This document shows positions 16,639-24,215 of a stretch of 39,325 nt of DNA, piece after piece. The stretch lies in the NCBI GenBank assembly GCA_937916085.1, contig CALGGO010000081.1, positions 1-39,325 of the forward strand, read 5' to 3'. The translations under genes and the position numbers were made by a program. The stretch is from an uncultured Prevotellaceae bacterium. Lineage in GTDB: Bacteria > Bacteroidota > Bacteroidia > Bacteroidales > Muribaculaceae. Under the pieces are notes generated by a model. It saw only the letters and a program-made list of their open reading frames with translations. It was not told where the DNA came from and ran no database searches. Position 1 is the stretch's first letter. The number at the start of each line of letters is the position of its first letter.

Positions 16639-16674
16639 GAGGGTGTGCCCCCGGCACACCCTCTAATATATTTG
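16639..16674 (+). terminator. Hairpin and overlapping -7 box between pnp and thiL
   Basis: An 11-bp stem GAGGGTGTGCC (16639-16649) with GGCACACCCTC (16653-16663) and a 3-nt loop, followed by TAATATATTTG. The T run is poor, so it may be a leaky terminator. TATATTTG (16667-16674) fits a -7 box for thiL, which starts at 16685 and would then be nearly leaderless. Confidence 0.55.
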
Positions 16675-16684
16675 AAATATTGTT

Positions 16685-17716
16685 ATGAGTGAGACAGAGA
16701 TTTCCAGTTTGGGAGAGTTTGGTCTTATCGACCATTTGACACATGATTTTAAGGTAAAGAACGCTTCTACGCTGCGGGGTGTGGGCGATGACTGCGCCGT
16801 GCTTGACTATGGCGGTAAGAAGACGTTGGTCACTACCGACCTGCTGCTCGAAGGCATTCACTTCGACCTTACCTACACGCCGCTCAAGCACTTGGGCTAC
16901 AAAGCTGTGGCGGTGAACCTGAGCGACATTTACGCCATGAACGGCACGCCACGGCAAATCACCGTGTCGCTGGGAATCTCCAAGCGTTTTACCGTGGAGC
17001 ACATCAACGAGCTCTATTCTGGAATCTATGCCGCCTGTGAGCGATATGGCATTGACCTGGTGGGTGGCGACACATCGGCTTCGGTGACCGGGCTGCTCAT
17101 AAGCATTACCTGCCTTGGCGAGGCGCAAGACGATGAGATTGTCTATCGCGGCGGTGCCCGCGACACCGACCTGATATGCGTGAGTGGTGACCTCGGAGCG
17201 GCATATATGGGCTTACAACTGCTTGAGCGTGAGCGAGTGGCAGGGGCGGGACAGGAAGACTTCCAACCCGACTTCGCTGGTCGTGAGTATCTGCTCGAAC
17301 GACAACTCAAGCCTGAGCCACGCGCCGATGTCATCGCCGAGATGCGGCAGCTAGGCATCACACCTACCGCCATGATGGATGTGAGCGACGGTCTTTCGAG
17401 CGAGCTGCTGCACATCTGCAAAGAGAGCGGGGTAGGGTGCAGAGTCTATGAAGACCGAATACCTATCGACTACCAGACCGCAGTCATGGCTGAGGAACTG
17501 AACATGAACCTCGTGACCGCTGCCATGAATGGCGGCGAGGATTACGAACTGCTATTCACCGTGCCACTCACCCAGCACGAGAAAGTGGAGCAGATGAATA
17601 CCGCACGACTCATTGGTCGCATCACAAAACCCGATCTCGGAGCCTACATGGTGGCCCGTGACGATACCGAGCTAGAAATCCGCGCCCAAGGCTGGAACGC
17701 TTTTACTAATGCATAA
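16685..17716 (+). CDS. thiL: Thiamine-monophosphate kinase
   Basis: 343 aa. The N-terminal ATP-binding motif GVGDDCAVLDY and LVTTDLLLEGIHFDL, then LGYKAVAVNLSDIYAMNG and GIDLVGGDTSAS, are diagnostic of the PurM-fold ThiL family; AMMDVSDGLSSELLHIC and MNGGEDYELLF complete the set. It phosphorylates thiamine phosphate to thiamine diphosphate. The last codons and the stop (AAT GCA TAA) lie inside the start of a GAATGC-type repeat tract, so the C terminus has probably been reshaped by the repeat. Confidence 0.93.
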   Translation: MSETEISSLGEFGLIDHLTHDFKVKNASTLRGVGDDCAVLDYGGKKTLVTTDLLLEGIHFDLTYTPLKHLGYKAVAVNLSDIYAMNGTPRQITVSLGISKRFTVEHINELYSGIYAACERYGIDLVGGDTSASVTGLLISITCLGEAQDDEIVYRGGARDTDLICVSGDLGAAYMGLQLLERERVAGAGQEDFQPDFAGREYLLERQLKPEPRADVIAEMRQLGITPTAMMDVSDGLSSELLHICKESGVGCRVYEDRIPIDYQTAVMAEELNMNLVTAAMNGGEDYELLFTVPLTQHEKVEQMNTARLIGRITKPDLGAYMVARDDTELEIRAQGWNAFTNA

Positions 17717-17753
17717 TGCACAATGCATAATGCACAATGCATGATGCACAATT
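17708..17753. repeat. AATGCATAATGCACAATGC-type repeat tract
   Basis: Units AATGCATAATGC and ACAATGC repeated about six times between the convergent thiL and HU-LysM genes. Same family as 10955-11104. It supplies the thiL stop codon. Confidence 0.8.
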
Positions 17754-17774
17754 GGGCTGCGTATCTTCCTGGTG

Positions 17775-18881
17775 TTATCTTCGGCGTTTGTAATGTCTCT
17801 TGTGAGAAGAATATTTGTTGTGATACTTTCTAGTTGATTTATAGCCTTTTCCCTTTGTGAGTTTGTTGTTTGATGATGGTTTTGTGGCGGTAGTGTCTTT
17901 TGTTTGGCTGTTTTCATCGGCGGCTTTAACTTCTTTGTAGAGCTTCATGGCTTCGGCGTTGGCTTGCTTGATGCTTTGCTTGCTGTCGCTGTTGATGCCG
18001 TATTTCTCGGCGGGTGGAATCACTAGAATCGCTCCGCTTTTTATCTTGCGGTAGTCGGGGTATTGCGCTTGGTTCTCACGGGCGATATATACCCAGAACG
18101 CCTGGTCTCCGTAGTGCTTCTTTGCCATCGTGAAGAGTACGTTTTCATTGCCTATGGTGTCGGTGACAACAGGCTGTAGCTTAGTGACTTCGGTGTTGGT
18201 CGAAGTGTCATTTTTTGCGACTAGAGAGGTCTCTATGTCCTTGTCGTTACGGTCTTTGTCGCGATGAGCGAAGAAATACCATGCTGCGATAAGAACTACG
18301 GCGGCTGCCGCGGCGATGAGCCACACGTGAGGATTTCTCGATTTTGTGTCTTGAGGTTCTTCTTGCGGCTCTATTTGCGCTGGTTCGGGCAGGGCACGCC
18401 CTGTCCCTACATTCTCTACCTCTTGATTCTGTGCAGGCGAGACCGGCTCAGTTTCTTTATTTTTTTGTTTGTCTTCGGCCACGGCAGACCCTGTCGACGT
18501 GAATGTTGGAAAGGTATGATCTCCAATCTCCGATCCCCGATCCCCGATCTCCGACTCCCGATGCTCCATGCCAGCATCAACCTCGCTAAGCATCTCATCG
18601 GTGACTTCATCGCAGAGTTCCACTGGTGCAAATTGCGAGAATGGTGCGTTCACTACCTCGGCGAGGTCTTTGTCGGGGGTGAAGACAACATCTTTGCCCG
18701 ACTCATCATTTGTTACCTTGAAAGCCCCTAGTCCCTTTATTGTCACTGATTTGCCGTCGGCGAGTTCTTGGGTGACAACGGCAAACAGCTCTTGCAGGAA
18801 CAGTTCGCTCATGCGCTCGGTGGTGCTTGCCTTCTCAGCTACCAAACCAACCAGTTGTGGAAAAGCTATTTTCTCTTTCAT
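17775..18881 (-). CDS. HU-domain protein with transmembrane segment and C-terminal LysM domain
   Basis: 368 aa. Residues 1-90 are an HU/IHF-type DNA-binding fold (KSVTIKGLGAFKVT matches the arm region). A long acidic linker (about 95-180) follows, then a transmembrane segment (about 184-205, VWLIAAAAAVVLIAAWYFF), a LysM domain (about 230-275, LFTMAKKHYGDQAFWVYIAR to GAILVIPP) and a very basic tail. The linker holds in-frame translations of two intergenic repeat families: SEIGDRGSEIGDH (18521-18567) and GTGRALP (18387-18410). The start overlaps the upstream HU gene by 4 nt (ATGA), so the two are co-translated. With the HU domain inside, LysM would lie in the periplasm, which suggests a chromosome-to-peptidoglycan tether; this is inference. 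Confidence 0.85.
   Translation of the reverse strand: MKEKIAFPQLVGLVAEKASTTERMSELFLQELFAVVTQELADGKSVTIKGLGAFKVTNDESGKDVVFTPDKDLAEVVNAPFSQFAPVELCDEVTDEMLSEVDAGMEHRESEIGDRGSEIGDHTFPTFTSTGSAVAEDKQKNKETEPVSPAQNQEVENVGTGRALPEPAQIEPQEEPQDTKSRNPHVWLIAAAAAVVLIAAWYFFAHRDKDRNDKDIETSLVAKNDTSTNTEVTKLQPVVTDTIGNENVLFTMAKKHYGDQAFWVYIARENQAQYPDYRKIKSGAILVIPPAEKYGINSDSKQSIKQANAEAMKLYKEVKAADENSQTKDTTATKPSSNNKLTKGKGYKSTRKYHNKYSSHKRHYKRRR
18387..18410. repeat. Palindromic repeat, copy 1 (inside the HU-LysM gene)
   Basis: GGCAGGGC-AC-GCCCTGTC (18388-18405) followed by CCTAC. It is translated in frame as GTGRALP on the minus strand. Copy 2 is at 19228-19250. Confidence 0.7.
18521..18567. repeat. CCGATCCCCGATCTCC-type repeat inside the HU-LysM gene
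   Basis: Five imperfect CCGATCYCC units, the same family as 2242-2267 but in the opposite orientation relative to transcription. On the minus strand it reads in frame as ESEIGDRGSEIGD. Confidence 0.75.
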
Positions 18882-19156
18882 GGCTGGTTGAGGCGTTTTT
18901 TGAGCACATTGCTCGCGGTGAACTGCATCTCTACTCGAGGCGGCAGCAGCATTCGTTTGCCGGTTTGCTCATCTTTCTCTACAGTCTCGTTATGCTTCAC
19001 AGCCTCTATGGTCCCGAGTCGTGGCACAGTGATGCTGTCGAGCTCCGAGCAACGTTCCACAACCACGTTGCCCAGAGCCTCAAGCAGTTTGTTGATGTCA
19101 CTCTTGCTGCGACCCAGTGATTTAGATAATTTATCTACTAATTCCTTGTGAAGCAT
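18878..19156 (-). CDS. HU family DNA-binding protein
   Basis: 92 aa from the ATG at 19156 (MLHKELVDKLSKSLGRSKSD). The longer frame from 19222 only adds a translated TCTAGA-type repeat (SRHSRKSRISRKSK). The fold is HU/IHF-like: N-terminal helices, VTVPRLGTIEAVKH for the beta arm, and a short C-terminal helix (TASNVLKKRLNQP). HU proteins bend and compact DNA. Its stop overlaps the start of the HU-TM-LysM gene (ATGA), so the pair probably works together, perhaps as a heterodimer through the HU folds (inference). Confidence 0.85.
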   Translation of the reverse strand: MLHKELVDKLSKSLGRSKSDINKLLEALGNVVVERCSELDSITVPRLGTIEAVKHNETVEKDEQTGKRMLLPPRVEMQFTASNVLKKRLNQP

Positions 19157-19163
19157 AATCTTG

Positions 19164-19277
19164 GATTTTCTAGAAATTCTAGATTTTCTAGAATGTCTAG
19201 AGAATCTAGAATAACTTAACACTTACAGACAAGGCACGCCTTGTCCCTACTTGACACTTATCACTTAAAACTTACTA
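19164..19277. repeat. Composite repeat tract between glnS and the HU gene
   Basis: Read along the minus strand it holds a GATAAGTGTTAAGT-type run (19251-19277), a palindromic element (19228-19250, GACAAGGC-AC-GCCTTGTC), more GTGTTAAG words (19211-19227), then a TCTAGA-type run (19164-19212) ending 8 nt before the HU start codon. It is the only place here where three families abut. Confidence 0.8.
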
Positions 19278-19278
19278 C

Positions 19279-20994
19279 TTACTTTTTCTGTGCCTTTGCC
19301 CAGCTGTCTTTAAGCGTGATAGTGCGGTTGAAGATTAGGTGCTCGGGGGTGCTGTCGAGGTCCACGCAGAAGTATCCTATGCGCTGGAACTGGAACTTGT
19401 CCTCGGGCTTGGCGATTTGTGCCAAATATGGCTCTACCTTGGCATTGGTCACCACTTTTAGAGAGTCGGGGTTAAGCAGCTCTCGGAAGTCCTTCTCGCT
19501 CTCGGCCGATGGGTTCTCAACGGCAAAGAGGCGGTCGTACAGACGCACCTCGGCATCCACGGCATGGCGTGCCGATACCCAATGCAGAGTGCCCTTAACC
19601 TTGCGCATGCTACCGGGTGTGCCGCTTAGGGTGTCGGGGTCGTAGGTGCATTGAATCTCGGTGATGTTGCCCTCATCGTCCTTCACCACGTCGTTACACA
19701 TTATGATATATCCACCTTTCAGGCGCACTTCCTTGCCTGGTGTGAGGCGGAAGAACTTTTTGGGAGGCTCTTCCATGAAGTCGTCGCGCTCGATGTATAT
19801 CTCGCGGCAGAATGGCATCTCGTGGGTGCCGGCATTCTCCTGCTCGGGGTTGTTGTCCATAGCGAGCATCTCCACCTTGTCCTCGGGATAGTTGGTGATT
19901 ACCACCTTCACGGGGTTAATGACGGCGCACACGCGGTTGGCGTTCTTGTTCAGGTCTTCGCGGATGTTGTGCTCCAGCAGGTCGATGTCGTTCAACGCCT
20001 CATATTTTGTGTAGCCTATGTCGTCGAGGAAGTTCTTAATAGACTGCGGAGTGTAACCACGGCGTCGCAATCCGCAGATGGTGGGCATACGTGGGTCGTC
20101 CCAACCAGCCACCAGACCTTCTTTCACCAGTTGCAGGAGTTTGCGCTTGCTCATCACGGTGTAGGTGAGGTTCAGGCGGTTAAACTCAATTTGGCGGGGG
20201 CAATACTGGTCAACGGTGTCGCCAGCCAGCAGGTGGGCGAAGTAGTCGTAGAGCGGACGGTGAGGCACGAACTCCAGCGTGCATATCGAGTGTGTCACGC
20301 CTTCAAAGTAGTCGCTCTGGCCATGCGCGAAGTCATACATGGGATATACTTTCCACTTGGTGCCGGTGCGCCAGTGTGGAGTCTTGATGATGCGGTACAT
20401 GATGGGATCGCGAAAGTGCATGTTGCTCGATGCCATATCGATTTTAGCTCGAAGCACGCGGGCACCCTCGTCAAACTCGCCAGCGTTCATGCGCTCAAAG
20501 AGGTCGAGATTCTCCTCCACACTGCGGTTGCGGTAGGGGCTCTCGGTACCTGCCTGGGTGGGTGTGCCCTTTTGCTGTGCAATTTGCTCGCTAGTCTGGT
20601 CATCAACGTAGGCTAAGCCTCTCTTGATGAGGTCGATGGCAAAGTCGTAGAGTTTCTCAAAATAATCACTTGCGTAGTACAGACGGTCTTCCCAGTCGTA
20701 GCCCAGCCAGTGGATGTCGCGCTTGATGGACTCAACATACTCAGTATCCTCCTTTTGAGGATTAGTGTCGTCAAAACGCAGGTTGCAGGTGCCGCCAAAC
20801 ATCTCGGCAACTCCAAAGTCCATACATATTGCTTTGGCGTGGCCAATGTGGAGATATCCGTTTGGCTCGGGTGGAAAACGTGTGTTAAGGCGTCCGCCGT
20901 TCTTACCAGCTGCCAAGTCATCGGCAACGATTTGCTGTACGAAGTTGAGGACTTTCTTTTCCTCTACGGGTTTTATTTCGTTGTTCTCTGCCAT
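19279..20994 (-). CDS. glnS: Glutaminyl-tRNA synthetase
   Basis: 571 aa. Class I signatures RFPPEPNGYLHIGHAKAI (HIGH at 49-52) and VMSKRK (280-285, KMSKS equivalent), plus GlnS/GluS-specific text NLRFDDTNPQKEDTEYVES and WDDPRMPTICGLRRRGYTP. The C-terminal anticodon-binding beta-barrels include FFRLTPGKEVRLKGGYII and a TLHWVSA segment. The enzyme charges tRNA-Gln directly, so the organism need not rely on the GatCAB route. It is transcribed toward the HU pair, with a composite repeat in the 122-nt gap. Confidence 0.96.
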   Translation of the reverse strand: MAENNEIKPVEEKKVLNFVQQIVADDLAAGKNGGRLNTRFPPEPNGYLHIGHAKAICMDFGVAEMFGGTCNLRFDDTNPQKEDTEYVESIKRDIHWLGYDWEDRLYYASDYFEKLYDFAIDLIKRGLAYVDDQTSEQIAQQKGTPTQAGTESPYRNRSVEENLDLFERMNAGEFDEGARVLRAKIDMASSNMHFRDPIMYRIIKTPHWRTGTKWKVYPMYDFAHGQSDYFEGVTHSICTLEFVPHRPLYDYFAHLLAGDTVDQYCPRQIEFNRLNLTYTVMSKRKLLQLVKEGLVAGWDDPRMPTICGLRRRGYTPQSIKNFLDDIGYTKYEALNDIDLLEHNIREDLNKNANRVCAVINPVKVVITNYPEDKVEMLAMDNNPEQENAGTHEMPFCREIYIERDDFMEEPPKKFFRLTPGKEVRLKGGYIIMCNDVVKDDEGNITEIQCTYDPDTLSGTPGSMRKVKGTLHWVSARHAVDAEVRLYDRLFAVENPSAESEKDFRELLNPDSLKVVTNAKVEPYLAQIAKPEDKFQFQRIGYFCVDLDSTPEHLIFNRTITLKDSWAKAQKK

Positions 20995-21066
20995 AATAGA
21001 TTGAGATATAAAATGTTATTCAATGATTTAGAGTTGCTAGACCCTCGTTGGGCATTTTTCAAACTG

Positions 21067-21074
21067 CAAAGTTA
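21067..21074 (-). promoter_or_regulatory. -7 box TAACTTTG of the glnS promoter
   Basis: The complement of 21067-21074 reads TAACTTTG, about 73 nt upstream of the glnS start. No clear -33 TTTG is seen, so it may depend mainly on the -7 box. Confidence 0.5.
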
Positions 21075-21162
21075 CAAAAAAGTTTTCAGTTATTAGTTTT
21101 TATTTGTCAGTTTTAGTTGATTACAGATTTTCAGCACAGATTTCAGAGGTGGGCGATGATTT

Positions 21163-21193
21163 TTTGTTATTATTGAAAAAATGCTTATTTTTG
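21163..21193 (+). promoter_or_regulatory. Promoter of the M6-type protease gene
   Basis: TTTG (21163-21166), a 19-nt spacer and TATTTTTG (21186-21193) match the Bacteroidetes consensus well. Because the -7 box lies downstream of the ATG at 21181, that ATG cannot be in the transcript, which decides the start at 21247. Confidence 0.8.
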
Positions 21194-21246
21194 CAAGTTC
21201 AAACCATCTTATCGTAGATTATAATAACATAAAATATTTATATACA

Positions 21247-24057
21247 ATGAGAAAATTATTGATGTTTTTTGCCTGTGCCGTTGTGGCATTTGCTGCACTT
21301 GCTGTGCCAGCTGTTCCAACTCCTATTCAAGTCACTCAGCCTGATGGCACCCAGCTGACGATAAAAATCGTTGGCGACGAGTTCTTTAACTATCATACTA
21401 CCGTCGATGGCTACACCATCGTTCGTGACGAGGCTGGCTATTTCGTATATGCCCAAAGCCAGAACGATAATCTCGTTCCCAGCAAGGTTATTGCCCACAA
21501 CGTGGCAGAACGCTCGGCTAGCGAGGTGCAGTATGTGAGCACCCTTGAGAAAGGCATTATTAGCCATAGAGATGCCCGTAATGGCAAGTTGAGACGTGCT
21601 CCAGTTGATGCCGCCACCAAGGCCGCGGGAGCTAAAGCCTACAACTACAACAACTTCCGTGGACTTATTGTCCTTGTGGATTATTATGATTGCCAGTTCA
21701 GTCGCAGCGATGCCCAGAATTTCTATAATCGCATGGTAAATGAGGCGAACTACACTGGTTTTACCAACGAGGATGGTTCAAGCAACTACTATGGCGCTTG
21801 CACAGGTAGTGTGCGGGATTACTATACCGACAATAGTATGGGGCGTTTCGTTCCAACCTTTGATGTGGTGGGGCCAGTTACCTTGAATAACTATTCGGTT
21901 GATGACCATCAAAAGTGGAACAACACTGGCGAAATATGGGCGGCGGCTCTAAATCAGATTAATTCGCAGGTTGATTTTTCCCAGTACGACACCGACAACG
22001 ACGGCAATATCGACATGATATATTTCATAGGTGCCGGTAGCGGCTCCAACAGCGACGGCTCCACTACTCACCTGTGGCCACACAAGAGCGACTTGTATTG
22101 GGAAAACGTGACTCTCGACGGCAAGCGCGCACGCACCTACGCCTGCTCCACCGAGTATCTTTACAATGTGAGCTATGGAATTTTTGACGGCATAGGCACG
22201 ATATGTCACGAGTTCAGCCATGTCCTGGGTTTGCCCGACCTCTATGACACCGACTATGAAGAGAGTGGTGGCCAGAGCCAGCACCCTGGCAAGTGGGACA
22301 TTATGGCTGGTGGCAGTTATCAGAACAACTCGCGCACTCCAGTGGCCTACAGCCTCTATGACCGCTACTCTCTGGGATTTGCCAATGCGCAGGTCATCAA
22401 TTCTACTGGCACATATACCCTAAACCAGATAGGCTCCACCGGTCAAGGATATATAATCAACAGCCCTGAGGCTAACGTGAAATTCTATCTCGAAAACCGC
22501 CAGAACACCAGGTGGGATGCCTATGCCCCAGGACACGGAATGATAATATGCCGTGTTGACTCTACAAACTCCTCGGTGTGGAGCAGCAACGATGTGAACT
22601 GCAACCCGAGCCACAACTACTATGTGCTGCTGCGTGCCGGTAATGGCACCGGAACCGAGCAGGCGAGCGATGCCTTCCCCACAGGTTCCAATCTCATTAC
22701 CAACACCACCACGCCAGGCCTTATAACCTGGAATGGAAATCCTTGCCAGTATAATATCACCGGCATACAGGAAAACAACGGTGTTATAACATTCAACGTG
22801 GGTGACGACAACTCGCTGCACAGTATTGTCGAGGACTTTGAGGAGATGCCTGTTGTCACTGCTCCACCTGCCGATGACGTTCAAGGCGTTTACTCCAAGT
22901 GGAAATTCGTGAATTGCTACGTTACCGACCCTGGCAGCGACTACTGCAATGGAGAGCATGCCGCTGTGATGAAGAAACCATCGTCGCTCACTATGACTCA
23001 GGATGTACGCTATGTGAGCTATATGGTGACTTTTGACGCTAATAATGCTTCGACCACCGCAGCTAAGTTCATCTTATACTTCTCAACCGATGATGGCGCA
23101 TCATGGACGGCTGTTGCCAACTCAAACGGTGAGACCACCACGACTGTGGGTGCCAACACTGTTGCCACATTGCAATATCCCTTCGACATGACGCAGCCAG
23201 CACGCTACCGCATCAGTATGAGTGCGGGAGCAACCTCCTACAAGACATATATCGATGACTTTACCATCCATTACACCGATGTGATTCCATTGGAAGCCAC
23301 TCCATTGGCAACAGTGCTTAGCGAGGGCGTTGATGGTGACGAGTATCTCATTGCCGACGACTTGGCTGTGGCTGATGTGGCAGAATATGCCAACAACGCC
23401 TTTGTCACCGATGGCAACGGCAACTGGATAATGGTGACTGCCAGTGATGAAATATTTGCACAAATCATTAATAAGCAAGCACTCGCTGGCGGGACTCTCA
23501 GAGGCACACTCAGTGGCATAGACCTCAACCCGGTGCTCACCATTTCGCAGGTGCCTGAGGAAGGAAATGAAGTTGATCACAGCATCGACATGTATTACTT
23601 GGGCGATAGTTTCAACCCTGCAGTTAATCAGGTAATCGATGTGGTTGGATTTTGGAACGCGAACGACGGGGCTCTGCGAGCCTATGACCCATCCTTTGGA
23701 GTACAAGGTCAGAGTCTGACGCTCGACACCTCATGGGGAGCGTCGAGCAACACCCTGATTAACGGCAAGCGATACATCGTGCGCTGCGCTATCAATATCA
23801 AGGAACCCTGGAAGACCGAAGGTGGCATAGGGCTCATGGACTACGACTATCCCTTCCAGAACTATCTTGGATATGCTCTGCGTCTTCCAAGCACACCCAC
23901 GGCAATCGCCACTGTCGCTCTCGATGCCGACGAGGCGGTGGATGTCTATAACATGCAAGGACAGCTTGTTAAGCAAGGCGTGAGAGAAAGCATTGCCACT
24001 AAAGGTCTGCGACCAGGCATCTACCTCATTGGAGGCAAGAAAGTGGTAGTGAAGTAG
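21247..24057 (+). CDS. Secreted M6-family metalloprotease-like protein with C-terminal sorting motif
   Basis: Start at 21247 (MRKLLMFFACAVVAFAALA, a clear signal peptide). 936 aa. A propeptide-like region (about 25-125) precedes an M6/immune-inhibitor-A-type catalytic domain (about 130-400) with the zinc motif HEFSHVLGLPD (His321, Glu322, His325, HExxHxxGxxD) and upstream DTDNDGNIDMIYF, a Ca-binding-like loop. Then come a beta-sandwich (about 530-680), an OB-like domain (about 690-880) and a C-terminal VYNMQGQLVKQ...LRPGIYLIGGKKVVVK tail, the sorting-type motif used by secreted Bacteroidales proteins. It probably degrades extracellular protein or mucin-type substrates; the actual target is unknown. 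Confidence 0.88.
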   Translation: MRKLLMFFACAVVAFAALAVPAVPTPIQVTQPDGTQLTIKIVGDEFFNYHTTVDGYTIVRDEAGYFVYAQSQNDNLVPSKVIAHNVAERSASEVQYVSTLEKGIISHRDARNGKLRRAPVDAATKAAGAKAYNYNNFRGLIVLVDYYDCQFSRSDAQNFYNRMVNEANYTGFTNEDGSSNYYGACTGSVRDYYTDNSMGRFVPTFDVVGPVTLNNYSVDDHQKWNNTGEIWAAALNQINSQVDFSQYDTDNDGNIDMIYFIGAGSGSNSDGSTTHLWPHKSDLYWENVTLDGKRARTYACSTEYLYNVSYGIFDGIGTICHEFSHVLGLPDLYDTDYEESGGQSQHPGKWDIMAGGSYQNNSRTPVAYSLYDRYSLGFANAQVINSTGTYTLNQIGSTGQGYIINSPEANVKFYLENRQNTRWDAYAPGHGMIICRVDSTNSSVWSSNDVNCNPSHNYYVLLRAGNGTGTEQASDAFPTGSNLITNTTTPGLITWNGNPCQYNITGIQENNGVITFNVGDDNSLHSIVEDFEEMPVVTAPPADDVQGVYSKWKFVNCYVTDPGSDYCNGEHAAVMKKPSSLTMTQDVRYVSYMVTFDANNASTTAAKFILYFSTDDGASWTAVANSNGETTTTVGANTVATLQYPFDMTQPARYRISMSAGATSYKTYIDDFTIHYTDVIPLEATPLATVLSEGVDGDEYLIADDLAVADVAEYANNAFVTDGNGNWIMVTASDEIFAQIINKQALAGGTLRGTLSGIDLNPVLTISQVPEEGNEVDHSIDMYYLGDSFNPAVNQVIDVVGFWNANDGALRAYDPSFGVQGQSLTLDTSWGASSNTLINGKRYIVRCAINIKEPWKTEGGIGLMDYDYPFQNYLGYALRLPSTPTAIATVALDADEAVDVYNMQGQLVKQGVRESIATKGLRPGIYLIGGKKVVVK

Positions 24058-24066
24058 TTCTAATAT

Positions 24067-24104
24067 AAAAATTGTGGGATGTGAAATCACGTCCCACAAT
24101 TTTT
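24067..24104. terminator. Strong, near-symmetric terminator
   Basis: A 17-bp stem (24067-24083 with 24088-24104, one G-T pair) around a 4-nt AAAT loop, A-rich on the left and T-rich on the right. It ends the protease gene 10 nt after the stop. Confidence 0.9.
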
Positions 24105-24107
24105 ATA

Positions 24108-24208
24108 GAAATTCTAGATATCTAGAAATTCTAGACGATTTAGATTCTATAGAACAACCAATAACCAAAAACCAAAAACCAAAAACCGATAACCAATAAC
24201 CAATAACC
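24108..24208 (+). repeat. TCTAGA-type tract then ACCAATAACCAAAAACC-type tract before the GntP gene
   Basis: TCTAGA/AATTCTAG words (24108-24154) are followed by about eight units of ACCAATA or ACCAAAA (24155-24208). The second run ends 8 nt before the start at 24216. No promoter is visible between the terminator and the start, so transcription must begin within or depend on the tract, or read through. Confidence 0.8.
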
Positions 24209-24215
24209 TACACCC

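Noticed and set aside
19651..20616. 321-codon open frame on the plus strand
   Set aside because: It lies wholly antisense to glnS, whose motifs are intact, and its text has no domain or membrane pattern.
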